Shown here: positions 35,814 through 47,071 of the stretch, piece after piece
Numbering within the stretch: the first letter of the stretch is position 1
Layout of the letters: every line of letters begins with the position of its first letter
DNA from: Panax quinquefolius
Lineage: Eukaryota; Streptophyta; Magnoliopsida; Apiales; Araliaceae
Length of the DNA stretch: 64,000 bases
Direction of reading: 5' to 3'
NCBI GenBank assembly: GCA_020205615.1
Contig: CM035173.1
Location: 55,419,381 to 55,483,380, forward strand
The notes under the pieces: model-generated
Database searches by the model: none
What the model was told of the DNA's origin: nothing
The model's input: only the letters and a program-made list of their open reading frames with translations
Made by a program: the position numbers and the translations under genes

Positions 35814-36134
35814 TTACACAAATAACTGAGGATAATCCTTCCTCATCTTTTCTTCCAATTCCCATGTTGCTTCTTCGGCATTGTGGTTCTTCCATAACAC
35901 ATATACAGAAGGTATAACTTTGTTCCGCAGAACTTGTTCTTTTCTATCGATAATTTGAATCGGCATCTCTTCGTACGTTAAGTCCTTCTCGATATGAATA
36001 GGCTCATACTCTATTACGTGTTTATAATCCGGCTTATAAGGACGTAACACAGACACATGAAACACGTTATGTATTCGTTCTAAGTCTGGAGGTAATGTTA
36101 TCATATAAGCTACCTCGCCTACCCGTTTTAACAC
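35814..36134 (-). pseudogene. pol: Element D integrase C-terminus and chromodomain
   Basis: One open frame of 106 codons: LKRVGEVAYMITLPPDL, FHVSVLRPYKPDYKHVIEYE, then a chromodomain (DRKEQVLRNKVIPSVYVLW ... EATWELEEKMRKDYPQLF) ending at the stop. This is the best preserved chromodomain in the window and identifies the chromovirus clade. It is separated from the integrase core by a stop near 36190. Confidence 0.88.
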
Positions 36135-36139
36135 TACAA

Positions 36140-37073
36140 AAGGTCCTTTAAACCTTGGACTTAACTTTCCCTTCTTTCCAAAACGTATCTTTCCTTTCTA
36201 GGGAGATACCTTTAGAAACACGTAGGAGCCTACTTCAAACTCCCTATTTACTCGATGCGAGTCGCATACTTTTTTTGTCTGTCTTATGCTGCTACGAGAC
36301 GCATCCATATCAACTTCACTACATCAGCTATCTGCTGCACCAATTTTGGCCCTAGCATTTGGCGTTCTCCTACTTCGTCCCAACACAATGGTGTTCTACA
36401 CATCCTTCCATATAAGGATTCGTAAGGCGGCGCCTATGCTTGCATGATAACTATTGTTATACGCAAACTCTACTAATGGTAGACGATCATCCCAACTACC
36501 CTTAAAATCCATGACAAAAGATCTTAACATATCCTCTAACGTCGGAATTGTTCTCTCGCTCTGACCATCAGTTTGTGGATGATAAGCCGTACTCAACTTC
36601 AATTGCGTTCCCAACTGCTCTTGTAGACTCCTCCAAAAGTTTGATGTGAATCGTGGATCACGATCTGACACAATCAAAATTGGCACGCCATGTCTGTAAA
36701 TAACTTCCTTAACATAAAGCTTGGCTAACTGGTCTAAGTTATACTTAACCCTTATTGGCAAAAAGTGAGTCGACTTCATCAACCGGTCCACTATTACCCA
36801 AATCACATCATACCCCTTCTGAGTAATTGGAAGTCCCATCACAAAATCCATCGTGATATGTTCCCATTTCCACTCTGGAATCTCCAATTATTGTAATAAG
36901 CCACTTGGTCGTTGATGTTCGGCCTTAACTTTTTGACAAGCCAAGCACCTACTCACATACTCGGCTATCTCCCTCTTCATGTTTGGCCACCAAAAACTAT
37001 GTCGAAGGTCTTGATACATCTTAGTACTACCAGGATGAATAGAGTACCTCAAATTATGAGCTTCTTGTAACAC
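36140..37073 (-). pseudogene. pol: Element D integrase, zinc module and core
   Basis: The HHCC module ([17 protein letters not shown] ... [16 protein letters not shown]) is complete at 37073-36900. A stop near 36888 separates it from the core (36887-36396). The catalytic triad is visible: Asp in [13 protein letters not shown], Asp in [14 protein letters not shown], Glu in [14 protein letters not shown] frame break after SYHASIG (near 36430) disrupts the PYEALYG region. Confidence 0.9.
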
Positions 37074-37103
37074 TTGCTCCTTTAATTCTGTCTCATTTGG
37101 AAC

Positions 37104-37846
37104 TCAAATTCTTCCTTCAAATCTCAAGAACCCGTCGTTATCGAGATTATACTTTAAATCCTTTTCATTGGTTAACCGCTTCTTCATCTGATTACACTCA
37201 TCAGTTTTGAGCTGCACCTCCTTGACTCTCTCAACAATAGTAGATTGAATCACTGTCGCAAACAGTCTCTGTCCCGATTCATTCGACAACTTCACCTCTA
37301 TCTCCATCCTAGCCATCTCTATTATTCACTCAGTTTGAGCCGTTAACATAGATAACTTTTCCCGACCCTTTCTATGTAAGGCATCTGCTACTACATTGGC
37401 TTTTCCAGGGCGATACAGGATTTCACAGTCGTAATCCTTTATCAACTCTAGCCATCTCCTTTGTCTCATATTCAACTCCTTCTGTGTGAAGATATATTTT
37501 AGACTTTTATGGTCCGTGTATATCTCACATTTCTCTCCATAAAGATAATGTCTCCATATCTTCAAGGCAAAAACTACTGTGGCCAGTTCTAGATCATGAG
37601 TAGGATAAACTTTCTCATAATCCTTCAACTTCTGTGATGCATATGCAATGACCTTGCAATGACCTTGCCATGATGCACACAACCAAGTCCTCGATGCAAA
37701 GCATCGCTATAAACTACAAAATTTCCTGTGTCATCGGGTAATGACAAAACAGGCGCTTCACTTAACCTCTTCTTCAGTTCTTGAAAACTGTCTTTGCATT
37801 TCTCAGTCCACACGTATTTCATCGTCTTCCTTATCAAGTTAGTCAA
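37104..37846 (-). pseudogene. pol: Element D RNase H and linker
   Basis: The frame 37846-37625 carries [15 protein letters not shown]; after a small disruption, the frame 37682-37326 carries [55 protein letters not shown] and [13 protein letters not shown]. The disruption around 37640-37680 contains a short tandem duplication (AATGACCTTGC twice). The linker to integrase is 37316-37104. Confidence 0.88.
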
Positions 37847-37859
37847 TGGAGTAGCTATC

Positions 37860-39256
37860 TTTGAAAAATCCTAGATTTATCTCCAATAGTATCTCGCTAA
37901 CCATAGGAAACTCTGCACCTCAGTCGGCATTTTCGGTTGTTCCTAATTCATCACGGCTTCCACCTTCGCTGGATCTACTAAAATCCCCTCATATTCAAAG
38001 ACATTACCTAAAAACTGTACCCTTTCTAGCCAAAATTCACACTTAGTGAACTTTTCATATAACTTCTCCTTCCTTAGTGTTTCCAACACTATTCTTAAGT
38101 GTACAACATGATCTTCAGGCGTCTTAGAATAGACTAGAATATCATCGATAAACACCACGATGAACTTGTCCAAATATTATTTGAACACTCTGTTCATCAT
38201 ATCCATAAATGTAGCTGGTGCATTAGTCAACCCAAATAACATCACTAGAAACTCGTAATGACCATAACGAGTCCTAAATGTCGTATTTGGTACATCCTCC
38301 TTCCTAACCTTCAACTAATGATACCATGTCCTCAAATCTATTTTAGAAAAATACTTTGCCCCTTTCAACTGATAAAAAAGATCATCGATCCTGGGCAATG
38401 GGTATTTATTCTTTATCGTTAACTTGTTCAACTCTCGATAGTTGATACAAAGTCTTAACGATCCATCCTTCTTCTTTACAAATAGTACCGGTGCTCCCCA
38501 CGGCGAAACACTCGATTGTATGTACTTTATGTCCAACAGTTCTTATAACTGAACCATTAACTCCTTTATCTCCACTGGCGCCATACGATATGGTGCCCTG
38601 GAAACTGGTGTCGCTCCTGGCACAATGTCTATGACGAACTTGGTCTCCCTATCCGGTGGAAGACCCGATAATTCACTTGGAAATACATCCATAAATTCTT
38701 TAACTATAGGTATTTGTTCCATGGTCACTCCCACTCTCTGGGTATCAACAACATGGCACAAATAACCTACACATCCCTTCCTCAATAAATTCCTAGTATG
38801 TGTCATAGTAAGACAACACGAACGCCCCGACAATTTATTATCGTAAAATACTACTTGGGGTTGTCTCAACGTTCTAATATTTACACATTTCTTCTGACAA
38901 TCTATAATTGCCCCATGGTTAATCAACCAATCCATTACGAGAATTACATCGAATTCCCCCAACTTTATCAGTATCAGATCTACCGATAATTTACAACCTC
39001 GTATGTCTACGCAACAACTCCTATGAATATCTTCAACAAGAATTATCTCTTTGTTTGTTGCCTTAATATTTAAAGGTACAAACAACTTTTCAGGAAGTAA
39101 TCCTAATCGTCTAGCAAAATCACATGCTATAAACGAACAAGTAGCACCCGAATCAAACAACACGTAAGCATTTATGTCGTTGATCAGAATAATACCTGTA
39201 AATACATCTCCGGATGCAACTGCATCTTGCACCATCATATTAAAGGTGCGGGCCAT
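37860..39256 (-). pseudogene. pol: Element D protease and reverse transcriptase
   Basis: Protease (39256-38900): [32 protein letters not shown]. Linker with DVFPSELSGLPPDRE. RT (38600-37943): [61 protein letters not shown], then stops near 38320 and 38177, and FIDDILVYS (near 38145). The catalytic motif is intact, but the frame is broken several times. Confidence 0.92.
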
Positions 39257-39289
39257 CCGGCTACCTTACTGCTGTTGGACCACCAATTA

Positions 39290-40337
39290 ATAGCTAACTG
39301 CCGCCTATTATTAGCGCCTTATTCTGTCCGTCCCCTTCTTCGGGCAGTTCTTCGCTATGTGGTCATTTAACCCACATACAAAGCATCCATGATTCTTCTT
39401 CGAACTTGGACAGTTAGGCGAAATATGCCCTTCCTACCCACAGTTGTAGCATATAACCTTCCCCTTGAGATAGACTCCTAAGTGAGTCTTCCCATAGGTC
39501 TTGCACGCCTCCATCCTCTTCTTCGGATCTCCTTGCTTTACTCTAGTGTTCCCATAGTTAAACCCTTTCCTCTTCTGTCCTTCACCACTCCCGCTTGCTC
39601 CTTCGATTTTCACTCCCCCATCCACCTTACCCCTATTCTTCTTGTCCTTCTGGTGCTGGCTTAAAGCCTCATTCCCATCTTTGGTGATTATCGCCTTCCC
39701 TAGTATGGTCCCAAAAGAAGTACTTTGGAACACAAATATTTGGTTATAGAGCCAGGGTTTTAAGCCTTGCTCAAACCATCTAGCTTTCCTAACCTCAGTG
39801 TCCACCTGGTGTGGAGCAAAGCTCGCCAGTTCGTTGAACTTGGCAGCGTATTGGGGAACCGTCATTTCCCCTTCTTTCAAATCAAGAAACTTCATTTCCA
39901 TCCTCCCCTGCATACTCATGGGAAAGTAGTTCTCGAAGAAAATCTCCATGAACCTTACCCACATTAGGTTCTCAATACCAGCCCTAGCTTTGTTACCCTC
40001 CCACCAAAAGTTGGCCTCTCCCTTCATTATATAGGTTGCAAAAGAAACCTTCTGACCCTCGTCGACATTTGCAATAACAAATGTATTCTCGATTTCTTTT
40101 ACCCACGTTTGGGCATCAATGGGGTCCGTAGTTCCTTCAAACTCCGGCGGACCGACACTCTTAAAACCCTTGAAAGTAGTAGCTCATACTACTTCAGGAT
40201 TTACCAGGGATATTAGCCCCATTTCTATTAAACGATGTCGTTAACAAGTTAACAAATTCTTGCATTGGGTTTACCCGACCTCCCTCCGGTTGATTAACAT
40301 TGGCATCTTGACTACGTTGTCTACTTCTTGGCGGCAT
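39290..40337 (-). pseudogene. gag: Element D Gag
   Basis: ATG 40337 gives MPPRSRQRSQDANVNQPEGG. Stops occur between 40200 and 40030. The Gag core is clear in 40027-39434 (ANFWWEGNKAR, LDLKEGEMTVPQYAAKFNEL, ARWFEQGLKPWLYNQI). Zinc knuckles follow (VICYNCG near 39445, with a stop, then a second CxxC at about 39380-39340). Same order as element B. Confidence 0.88.
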
Positions 40338-40659
40338 TTTGTTGTTAAGATAAACAACACATCATTATTACTCTTTTCTTATTACTTATTTATTACTCAA
40401 GATTAAATAATAACTTCAAAATTCATTACTCAATATGTTTCGTAAAAAGGCTTATATTGATTTGCTTCTTGTAGTATAATACTACATCGTTCACATTACA
40501 CAACCTAAGCTGATTACATTACTATCGCACAATTGCTTTCCAAAAATTAGGATTTACAAAAGACTACCCTTTGTTATACAACAGAGGGTTTTACGTCACT
40601 ACTAGATACACAATATTTACATATCTAACTCTACCCTAGCTAATACTAGATTACATTTG

Positions 40660-41266
40660 CCGTAAGGCATTATCAAAATCTGCATTAGCAAGACCGGCAA
40701 TAACATCACGGCTGAGAGTATGCTGAGTCTGCCCTGCCTCTATCGGATACCCAGCTACTTGTTACTGAAAATCCTTATGAGAACTTCTATGTATATAGAA
40801 CATCCTCTCTATCTTTTGTTTCTTGCTCATTAGCTCCTCCCTGAGCTCAAAGACCTCCTATTTCAGCTCGTGTACCTTGTCCTTTTCTAAAACTCTTTCA
40901 TCATGGTCCTGTTCCCACATATTCTCCATATCTGTCTTATCTTCCAAGACAGCATGAAGCTCTTCTTTTAGCTCCTTCACCTCCTAGCAGTAATGGAGGT
41001 TTCTATCCAACACTGTCATAAATAATGACATCAATGACTCCCCCCGAGGCATCTCTTCCGCAAGTGCTACTAGGTTAAAGTACACTACCTCCACCTCTTC
41101 TTCTGACATGCCGTCAAACACAGACATAAGGTCATGATTCTCCGAGTCTCCAGACTCAATCACTACCACTTATGGCTCTTCTGCCAATGGATTCAGTATA
41201 ATCTCTATTTGATTAACCGATACTTTCTACCTGTATATCTCTATACATTCCGTTTTCTCCTGACAT
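40660..41266 (-). pseudogene. Extra coiled-coil ORF upstream of gag (element D)
   Basis: The start codon at 41266 lies immediately after the acceptor-like TTTTGTTGTAG. After early stops, the frame from about 41169 to 40660 encodes an acidic segment followed by a Glu/Lys/Leu-rich coiled-coil-like stretch (EVKELKEELHAVLEDKTD, KVHELK, VFELREELMSKKQKIERM). Position, size and composition match the ORFs of B and C, but the sequence is more divergent. Confidence 0.6.
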
Positions 41267-41430
41267 CTACAACAAAACAATTTAGTTTGATTAGTACACG
41301 TAAGTAGAATAATAAAAACACATATCATATATATAATGCATTTTTAAGGTTAATTTCATCTTTTACTTCTTTGACTCTCTTAAGGTTATGACTTAAGGTT
41401 TTAATTCCCCCCTTAAGTTTTGTAACCTAA

Positions 41431-41444
41431 TACTTTGATACCAA
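41431..41444 (-). other. Primer-binding site of D
   Basis: The minus strand reads TTGGTATCAAAGTA, three bases after the LTR end GGGGCGTCACA (41447 side). Initiator tRNA-Met type. Confidence 0.8.
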
Positions 41445-41446
41445 CC

Positions 41447-41559
41447 TGTGACGCCCCAAATCCGGGTATCTTCCAACCCGACATATGGTACTACACGGTG
41501 CTACAGTTCAGACATACATTCAATTGAAATGCCTCAAAAGAATGAATATATCTTATATA
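41447..41559 (-). mobile_element. Element D 5' LTR, only its last ~113 bp
   Basis: Matches 32427-32539 nearly base for base (CCAAATCCGGGTATCTTCC, GCTACACGGTGCTACAGTTCA). The match stops at TCTTATATA, where the LTR of E begins. Confidence 0.88.
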
Positions 41560-42586
41560 AGTAAGACCCCAACTTTTATGAATAAAGATGATTTTTCTAT
41601 AAATATCATTTTTGAATATTATGGAATGAATTTGATATAATGTTATAGTTGTGGGTAATATTTATAAATTTTACAAAGTACGCAAGTTGTTATATAATAT
41701 TCGATTGGTCGAGGAATATTCGTTTTAACAGGGAATATTCGTACGATGGCACAATCATTGGTGGACCCCACAACGGAATTATTGTCGGATTGAGAAAACG
41801 AAAAAAATATTTTTATGAAAATAACGGCAGAAGTTTTACCATTAACTGTTGAAACAACCGGTGTTAAAAGTATAGTAATACGCGTGGTTGCATAGTAGCA
41901 CACGATATTGATTATTGATGCTTACGTGAGAAGTCACTCAGTTTTGTTCAATTATTTCTATAGTAATTGTTGCATAGTATCTCACGTTATTTGATTCAGT
42001 TATTGTCGATATTTTATATATTATTAAATCAATAATTGAGATAACAAATTTATTAATATTATTATTTGCAATATTAACGATGTCTAGAAGTTCTGTTAAG
42101 GAGAGGTTTGGTCACCTAATTGGGCGCCAATAGGGAGAAATCCTTATTGGAAAGCCCCCTCTTTCCTGGGAACGACCTGGTCGATTAATAGTGTGAATTA
42201 TAATAATGATGATGAATTTTGTTTTATTATTATTATAAATATAATAAAACAGAAAACTTTTTATATAAAACAAAATAATTTTTATAAAGTTTTATTTTAT
42301 TTGATTATAAATAAAATATAATATATTTTATTATGCATAGTATTTGTAGTAAAATCTTTTATATAAAATCGAATACTTTTATAAAGTTATTTGTTTTATT
42401 AGATTATATATAGAATATATTATATTTTATTATGCATATTGTTTGCATAGTGTTTGCATAGTAAAATCTTTTTATATAAAACAAAATACTTTTATAAAGT
42501 TATTTGTTTTATTAGATTTTAAATAATATATATATATATAAATAGAATATATTATATTTTATTGCATAGTATCCTTTCCATTCTAC

Positions 42587-42596
42587 TATAAATAGG
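42587..42596 (+). promoter_or_regulatory. TATA box of E 5' LTR
   Basis: CTATAAATAGGATGC, about 1 kb into the LTR and 170 bases upstream of the candidate donor at 42761. Confidence 0.55.
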
Positions 42597-42756
42597 ATGC
42601 TTAGTTAGAATTGAAAACACACCAGAAATTCAGAGAATTCTTCTTCTATAATCTTGAGCGTATTTCTTTAGAGTTTTAAGAAGCTTTGAGCGTAGAAAAC
42701 AGTATAAGTTTTCTTCAAGAATATCCTCGTCCTACCAGTCAGGATACTCTTCTTTC

Positions 42757-42768
42757 TAAGGTAAGGGG
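42757..42768 (+). promoter_or_regulatory. Candidate 5' splice site in E leader
   Basis: CTAAG|GTAAGGGG, GT at 42761-42762, matches the plant donor consensus well. It would pair with TTGTTTTGTGGCAG ending at 44603, ten bases before the gag ATG (44613). Confidence 0.5.
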
Positions 42769-42824
42769 TATTATTCTTTCGTATTCATGAAGAGAATTAT
42801 TTTCTTTCAATACTCGAAGAGTCG

Positions 42825-43255
42825 TTATTCCATTCTTTATTATTATGTTGGAATAACCGCTCATGCTAAGCAATCTTGCATACATGGTGAAATTCTTACA
42901 TTATTCCATTCTTTATTATTACATTGGAATAACTCATGCTCGTAATGGTCTATCTCATGCCTGGTGAATTCTGTTGTTATTCCATTCTTTATTATTCTGT
43001 TGGAATATCCTGTCAGTGCAGATTACGCATGATATGGTTCCATTCTTTATTATTTTATTGGAATATCCTATCTACGCGGTTTACGCATGACCTAATTCCA
43101 TTCATTATTATTCTCATTGGAATATCTCATGCATGCGGTTTACGCATGACACAGTTCCATTCTTTATTATTCATTGGAATAACCTCTCTGCGTGATTACA
43201 TGCGCTGGTGAATTCTTCTGTTATTCCATTCTTTATTATTCTGTTGGAATAACCT
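42825..43255 (+). repeat. Minisatellite of hairpin-forming units in E leader
   Basis: Seven units, spaced 58-75 bases, each contain ATTCCATTCTTTATTATT followed within a few bases by TTGGAATA. The flanks ATTCCA and TGGAAT pair, giving a stem of 6-8 bp around an AT-rich loop. A degenerate eighth unit lies near 43300. The parts between stems vary more (TTTACGCATGA, CTCATGC). Confidence 0.8.
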
Positions 43256-44426
43256 TTCTCTGTGGATTACCGCATGCATGGTAAATGATCCTTCGTATTC
43301 ATTCCTTATTAAATTATGGAAATGATCTGTATACGTGGATTATCGCATGGCGGATGAAAATCCATTTGCAGTTTTATATATTCTATTATACTCAGTTGGT
43401 TAAAGTTTTGGCTTCTATACTCCATGAAATTAGTAGAATATCCTGGAAATTTGTGCTTCATCCAGTATCTTTTCATGGAAATATTCTTCTGAGCATTCTT
43501 GAATTTTACTCCACAAAGAAGTATCATGTTGACAATTTGGACGTTATTGATTTTTGGATAAACTATAATTTTAAATCTTTAAAATTTATCCTTAAACTTG
43601 TTTTATTGAATTATTATGTCATTCTCATCATCCTCATGCTTATATTGTGATGAAAGTCATCTTTGGCTTACGTGCATAGATGGACTTGGTATGATTATGA
43701 CCAGGGATTATTCGGTATAATCATGACCTGTAATGTTATAAATGATGTGGTAAAAGTCCTCAGTGGCCTGTAGTGTATTGATGGATAGTTTTTGGTATGA
43801 TTATGACCATGGATTATTCGGTATAGTCATGACCATTGATGATTTAATGAATATCCTTGTCCCATACTGCAGGGATGACTCGATGATGTGGTTTATTTAT
43901 TAAGCTAAGTCCCAGCGATAAAAATTGATGAAAACATTTTAAATCATAGAAGATAGTAGATATCATGCTCTACTTGACTCTTCTAATGGATTGCTTATTC
44001 ACCGCAGATTAAACTTGATGTCTATTGTATTTTATCAGTTTAACATTGTTGAAGACTAATGATAATTTATTCTGCATTATCTTAGTCATAATATTTCTTA
44101 CTAGGCTAGTTGAGCTCACCCTTTTGCTTTCGTTGTTCTCTTCAGAAAATAAGAACGTAGTCGAGACTAGTCGGGGATCAGAGTGATTGTCCGAGATGGT
44201 GTATTAGTAGTCCTCACTATTCCATAAAATAGTGTGACAATAAATGTACTGAGGACTCTATTTGAGAGTGGATATTGTCTAGAAGGCAACATTCCTGTTT
44301 AAACTCTCAGCTATGTTTTGTCGTATATTACACAACTGTTGTATAATTAAGTTTGTATTTGTATTCTGTACCATGTATTTGGCGACTCAAGATGGGTGAT
44401 GTATGCCTGTTTTTGGGGAGTCACAG

Positions 44427-44439
44427 TTAGTATCAAAGC
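44427..44439 (+). other. Primer-binding site of E
   Basis: TTAGTATCAAAGC, two changes from the initiator tRNA-Met type, lies just after the LTR end. Confidence 0.65.
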
Positions 44440-44601
44440 TTAGGGATATGATCCCTGGCTGAGATGTGAGACAAGAACTAGGAGGGGAGAGACGGGGAAT
44501 TCCATCGCTAGTATGACCTACCTAAGTTTATTTGGTATTTAATTGGTCAGTCAGAGTATAGGAATGATATGTTATATGTTAATTAACCCTTGTTTTGTGG
44601 C

Positions 44602-44603
44602 AG
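44602..44603 (+). promoter_or_regulatory. Candidate 3' splice site before gag of E
   Basis: CCTTGTTTTGTGGCAG|TATTTG; AG at 44602-44603, ten bases before ATG 44613. No extra ORF precedes gag in E. Confidence 0.45.
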
Positions 44604-44612
44604 TATTTGAAA

Positions 44613-44925
44613 ATGGCATCCGAAAATGTTGAGATAAGCAATGAAGCCCATGAGACCGTTGAGTCACCACATATTAATACCCAGGATAATGTGCAATAGG
44701 AGGACAATAATCCTCAGGTAAACAACAATGAACAAATGATGAACGATGGGATGTTTAGAGGTTTTACACAATTCATGCAACATCAGGTGAGGGCGGCACC
44801 TGTCCAAAATATAGGTGGAAACATGGACAACTCTCGGACGGTCACCGCTAAGCAGTTCAAGGAGCTGGGACCACCAGAGTTTTTTGGAGAGCTAAAACCA
44901 CTTAAGGCGGAGACGTGGATAAAGC
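44613..44925 (+). pseudogene. gag: Element E Gag N-terminus
   Basis: From ATG 44613 (MASENVEISNEAHETVE), with one stop near 44697, to KQFKELGPPEFFGELKPL and AETWIK, the start of the chromovirus Gag core. It breaks off at about 44925 and is followed at once by the pol linker before integrase. Roughly 3 kb of gag-pol (rest of Gag, protease, RT, RNase H) is missing. Confidence 0.82.
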
Positions 44926-46026
44926 AAGAATCAATGAAGAAGTAATACTTCGAGTCAACTCTAGAATTTATGTTCCTAACGACCCTGATTTAAAGTATAA
45001 AATCATGATGGAGGCGCACAACACACCATTTGCAATCCATCCTGGGAGTACCAAAATGTATCGTGATCTTCGTCATACATTTTGGTGGAGCAATATGAAG
45101 AGAGAGATAGCGTTGTTTATCTCAAGGTGTCTAACTTGTCAACGAGTCAAGGCGGAGCATCAAGTACCTAAGGATCCATTGCAACCACTTGAAATTCCAG
45201 AATGGAAGTGGGAGCACATTATCATGGATTTCGTTACTAGTCTTCCCAAGGTTTCTCAAGGCATAGATACAATTTGGGTCATTATTGATATATTGACGAA
45301 GTCTGCTCACTTCTTACCTATACGAGAAACTTTTACACTTGAACGTCTTGCTCTTATGTACATAAACGAGGTTGTAAGATGGCATGGTATGCCAGTATCT
45401 ATAGTTTCTGATCGAGACCCAAGATTCACTTCAAGATTTTGGGTTAGTTTGCAAAAAGCTATGGGCACGGAATTACGATTTAGTTTGACATATCATCCTC
45501 AAACGGACGGACAATCAGAGAGGACTATTCAAACTCTTGAAGATTTATTAAGACTCTGTATCCTTGACTTCAAGGGAAGTTGGGACAAGTTCTTACCGTT
45601 GGTGGAGTTTTCCTACAACAACAGCTATCAAGCAAGTATTGCACGGCTCCATTGAGCGTTGTATGGAAGAAAGCGCGTTCTCCGGTATCTTTGGGATGAG
45701 GTGGGTGAAGCAACGTTGTTGGGACCGAAGTTGGTACGTATGACTACGAAAAAGATTCAAACGATCCGGAAACGTATAAAAACCTCACAAGATCGATAAA
45801 AGAGTTATGCTGATCTTCATCGAAAAGACATGGAATTCAATATTGGAGATCATGTGTTGTTACGTGTTGCTCCATGGAAAGGAGTTACGAGATTTGGAAA
45901 GAGAGGAAAGCTCAATCCTCAATTCATTGGCCCATTTTTAATCCTCGATCGAGTAGGAACTGTGGCCTATAGACTCGCTTTACCGCCAAGTATGTCTCGT
46001 GTTCATAACGTTTTTCACATATCCAT
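44926..46026 (+). pseudogene. pol: Element E integrase, cut by element F
   Basis: One frame with two stops (45653-45655 and 45797-45799). Zinc module [20 protein letters not shown] ... CLTCQRVKAEHQ; core with Asp in WVIIDILTKSAHFLPI, Asp in [14 protein letters not shown], Glu in QSERTIQTLEDLLRLC; then the GPF-type module (PQFIGPFLILDRVGTVAY) and RVHNVFHIS, where it ends at the LTR of F. All three catalytic residues are present, and apart from the two stops this is the least damaged integrase here. The chromodomain is expected beyond F. Confidence 0.9.
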
Positions 46027-46089
46027 TGTAGACACTCAAAATTCTCTGCACTCCTAGTACTAACATTGCAGGAGGGTAGATTCATCTTC

Positions 46090-46670
46090 TGGAGATAACC
46101 TTGAAAGACAGCTTACATCCATCCCGGATACCACCGGAAGTTCAGTTCTAACCCGGAACACAAACCGGGAACATCATCTCAACCCGGAACACACACCGGG
46201 AGTGTCATTTCCAATCTCGGAGATAACCCCGAGAGATATCTGAGATCAAAAGACCGTAAGAACAACAACACCGGAGAGGGCGATCTGTCTGGCGATAACA
46301 TCATGCGACGTTCAGTTCGGTCGAGAGACAACACTGGGAGTAGAAACCCCATCCTTGGTGATAGTCCCAAGGGATGCCATTGCAGTTCCGGTGATAACCC
46401 CGGAAATGCTTGTTTTAAACATGTGCGATTAGCTTCAATCCAGATGACAGTGAGGCATATAAACAAGCAGTCCAATCTCAGATGTAACCCTGAGCAACGT
46501 CTGCTTTTCGCTTAAACCGGCGATAACCCCGGTGAGGAGTCACAACGTCATCTGTCCATGCCAACAAGATGATATTGTGGCATACAGTCAAGTAGTCCAA
46601 TCTCAGTTGTAACCCTGAGAAACGTCTACTTTCAACTCAAACCGGTGATAACCCCGGCAAGGAGTCAAAC
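46090..46670 (+). repeat. GATAAC hyphenated-palindrome array (LTR F)
   Basis: Members: CCCGG-AACACAAA-CCGGG near 46156, CCCGG-AACACACA-CCGGG near 46184, TCTCGG-AGATAACC-CCGAGA near 46212, TCCTTGG-TGATAGTC-CCAAGG near 46350, TTCCGG-TGATAACC-CCGGAA near 46386, ACCGG-CGATAACC-CCGGT near 46517 and CCGG-TGATAACC-CCGG near 46640. Arms change together; most centres keep GATAAC. Confidence 0.8.
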
Positions 46671-47071
46671 GTCATCTTGTTCCTTCAAACAATGGCACGT
46701 CGTCTCAATACTTCATACATACATACAAAAATGTCCCACAAGAGCCGAGGATTGACAATCCTGAGTGACTATTACGTATGGCAGTACTTTGGATAGAATT
46801 TGAAGCTTGAAGACCATGGGCATAGACCCCTCTTCCTGACTTCGTACAACCTCTAATCCATGTCATTACGTAACTCTTGACACAAGTGATCTGAAGAAGT
46901 AAAAATATACTTCGTTTGGATGCTCGGATTGAAGTTACGCAAGTTTGAGCGGACATTACGGTGCATGTTGCACGTCTTATGAGACGACGGGACCCGCGAG
47001 GTTCGGATCCACCACGACCCGACCGTAGTACAAGCTGCTGGCTGCCGCAGTGTATACTGCGACCATCGATC

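Larger units (their letters stand above)
41560..44425 (+). mobile_element. Element E 5' LTR (chromovirus)
   Basis: Begins AGTAAGACCCCAAC (first T of TGTAAGACCCC apparently mutated) and ends TTTTGGGGAGTCACA, 2,866 bp. TATA box TATAAATAGG at 42587-42596; strong donor-like TCTAAG|GTAAGGGG (GT 42761-42762). Contains the hairpin minisatellite at 42825-43255. The 3' end resembles the fragment at 1-121. Confidence 0.82.

Noticed and set aside
42936..43650. Open frames of 91 and 121 codons in the E LTR
   Set aside because: The first is a translation of the hairpin minisatellite and the second is low-complexity Ile/Leu-rich LTR sequence.
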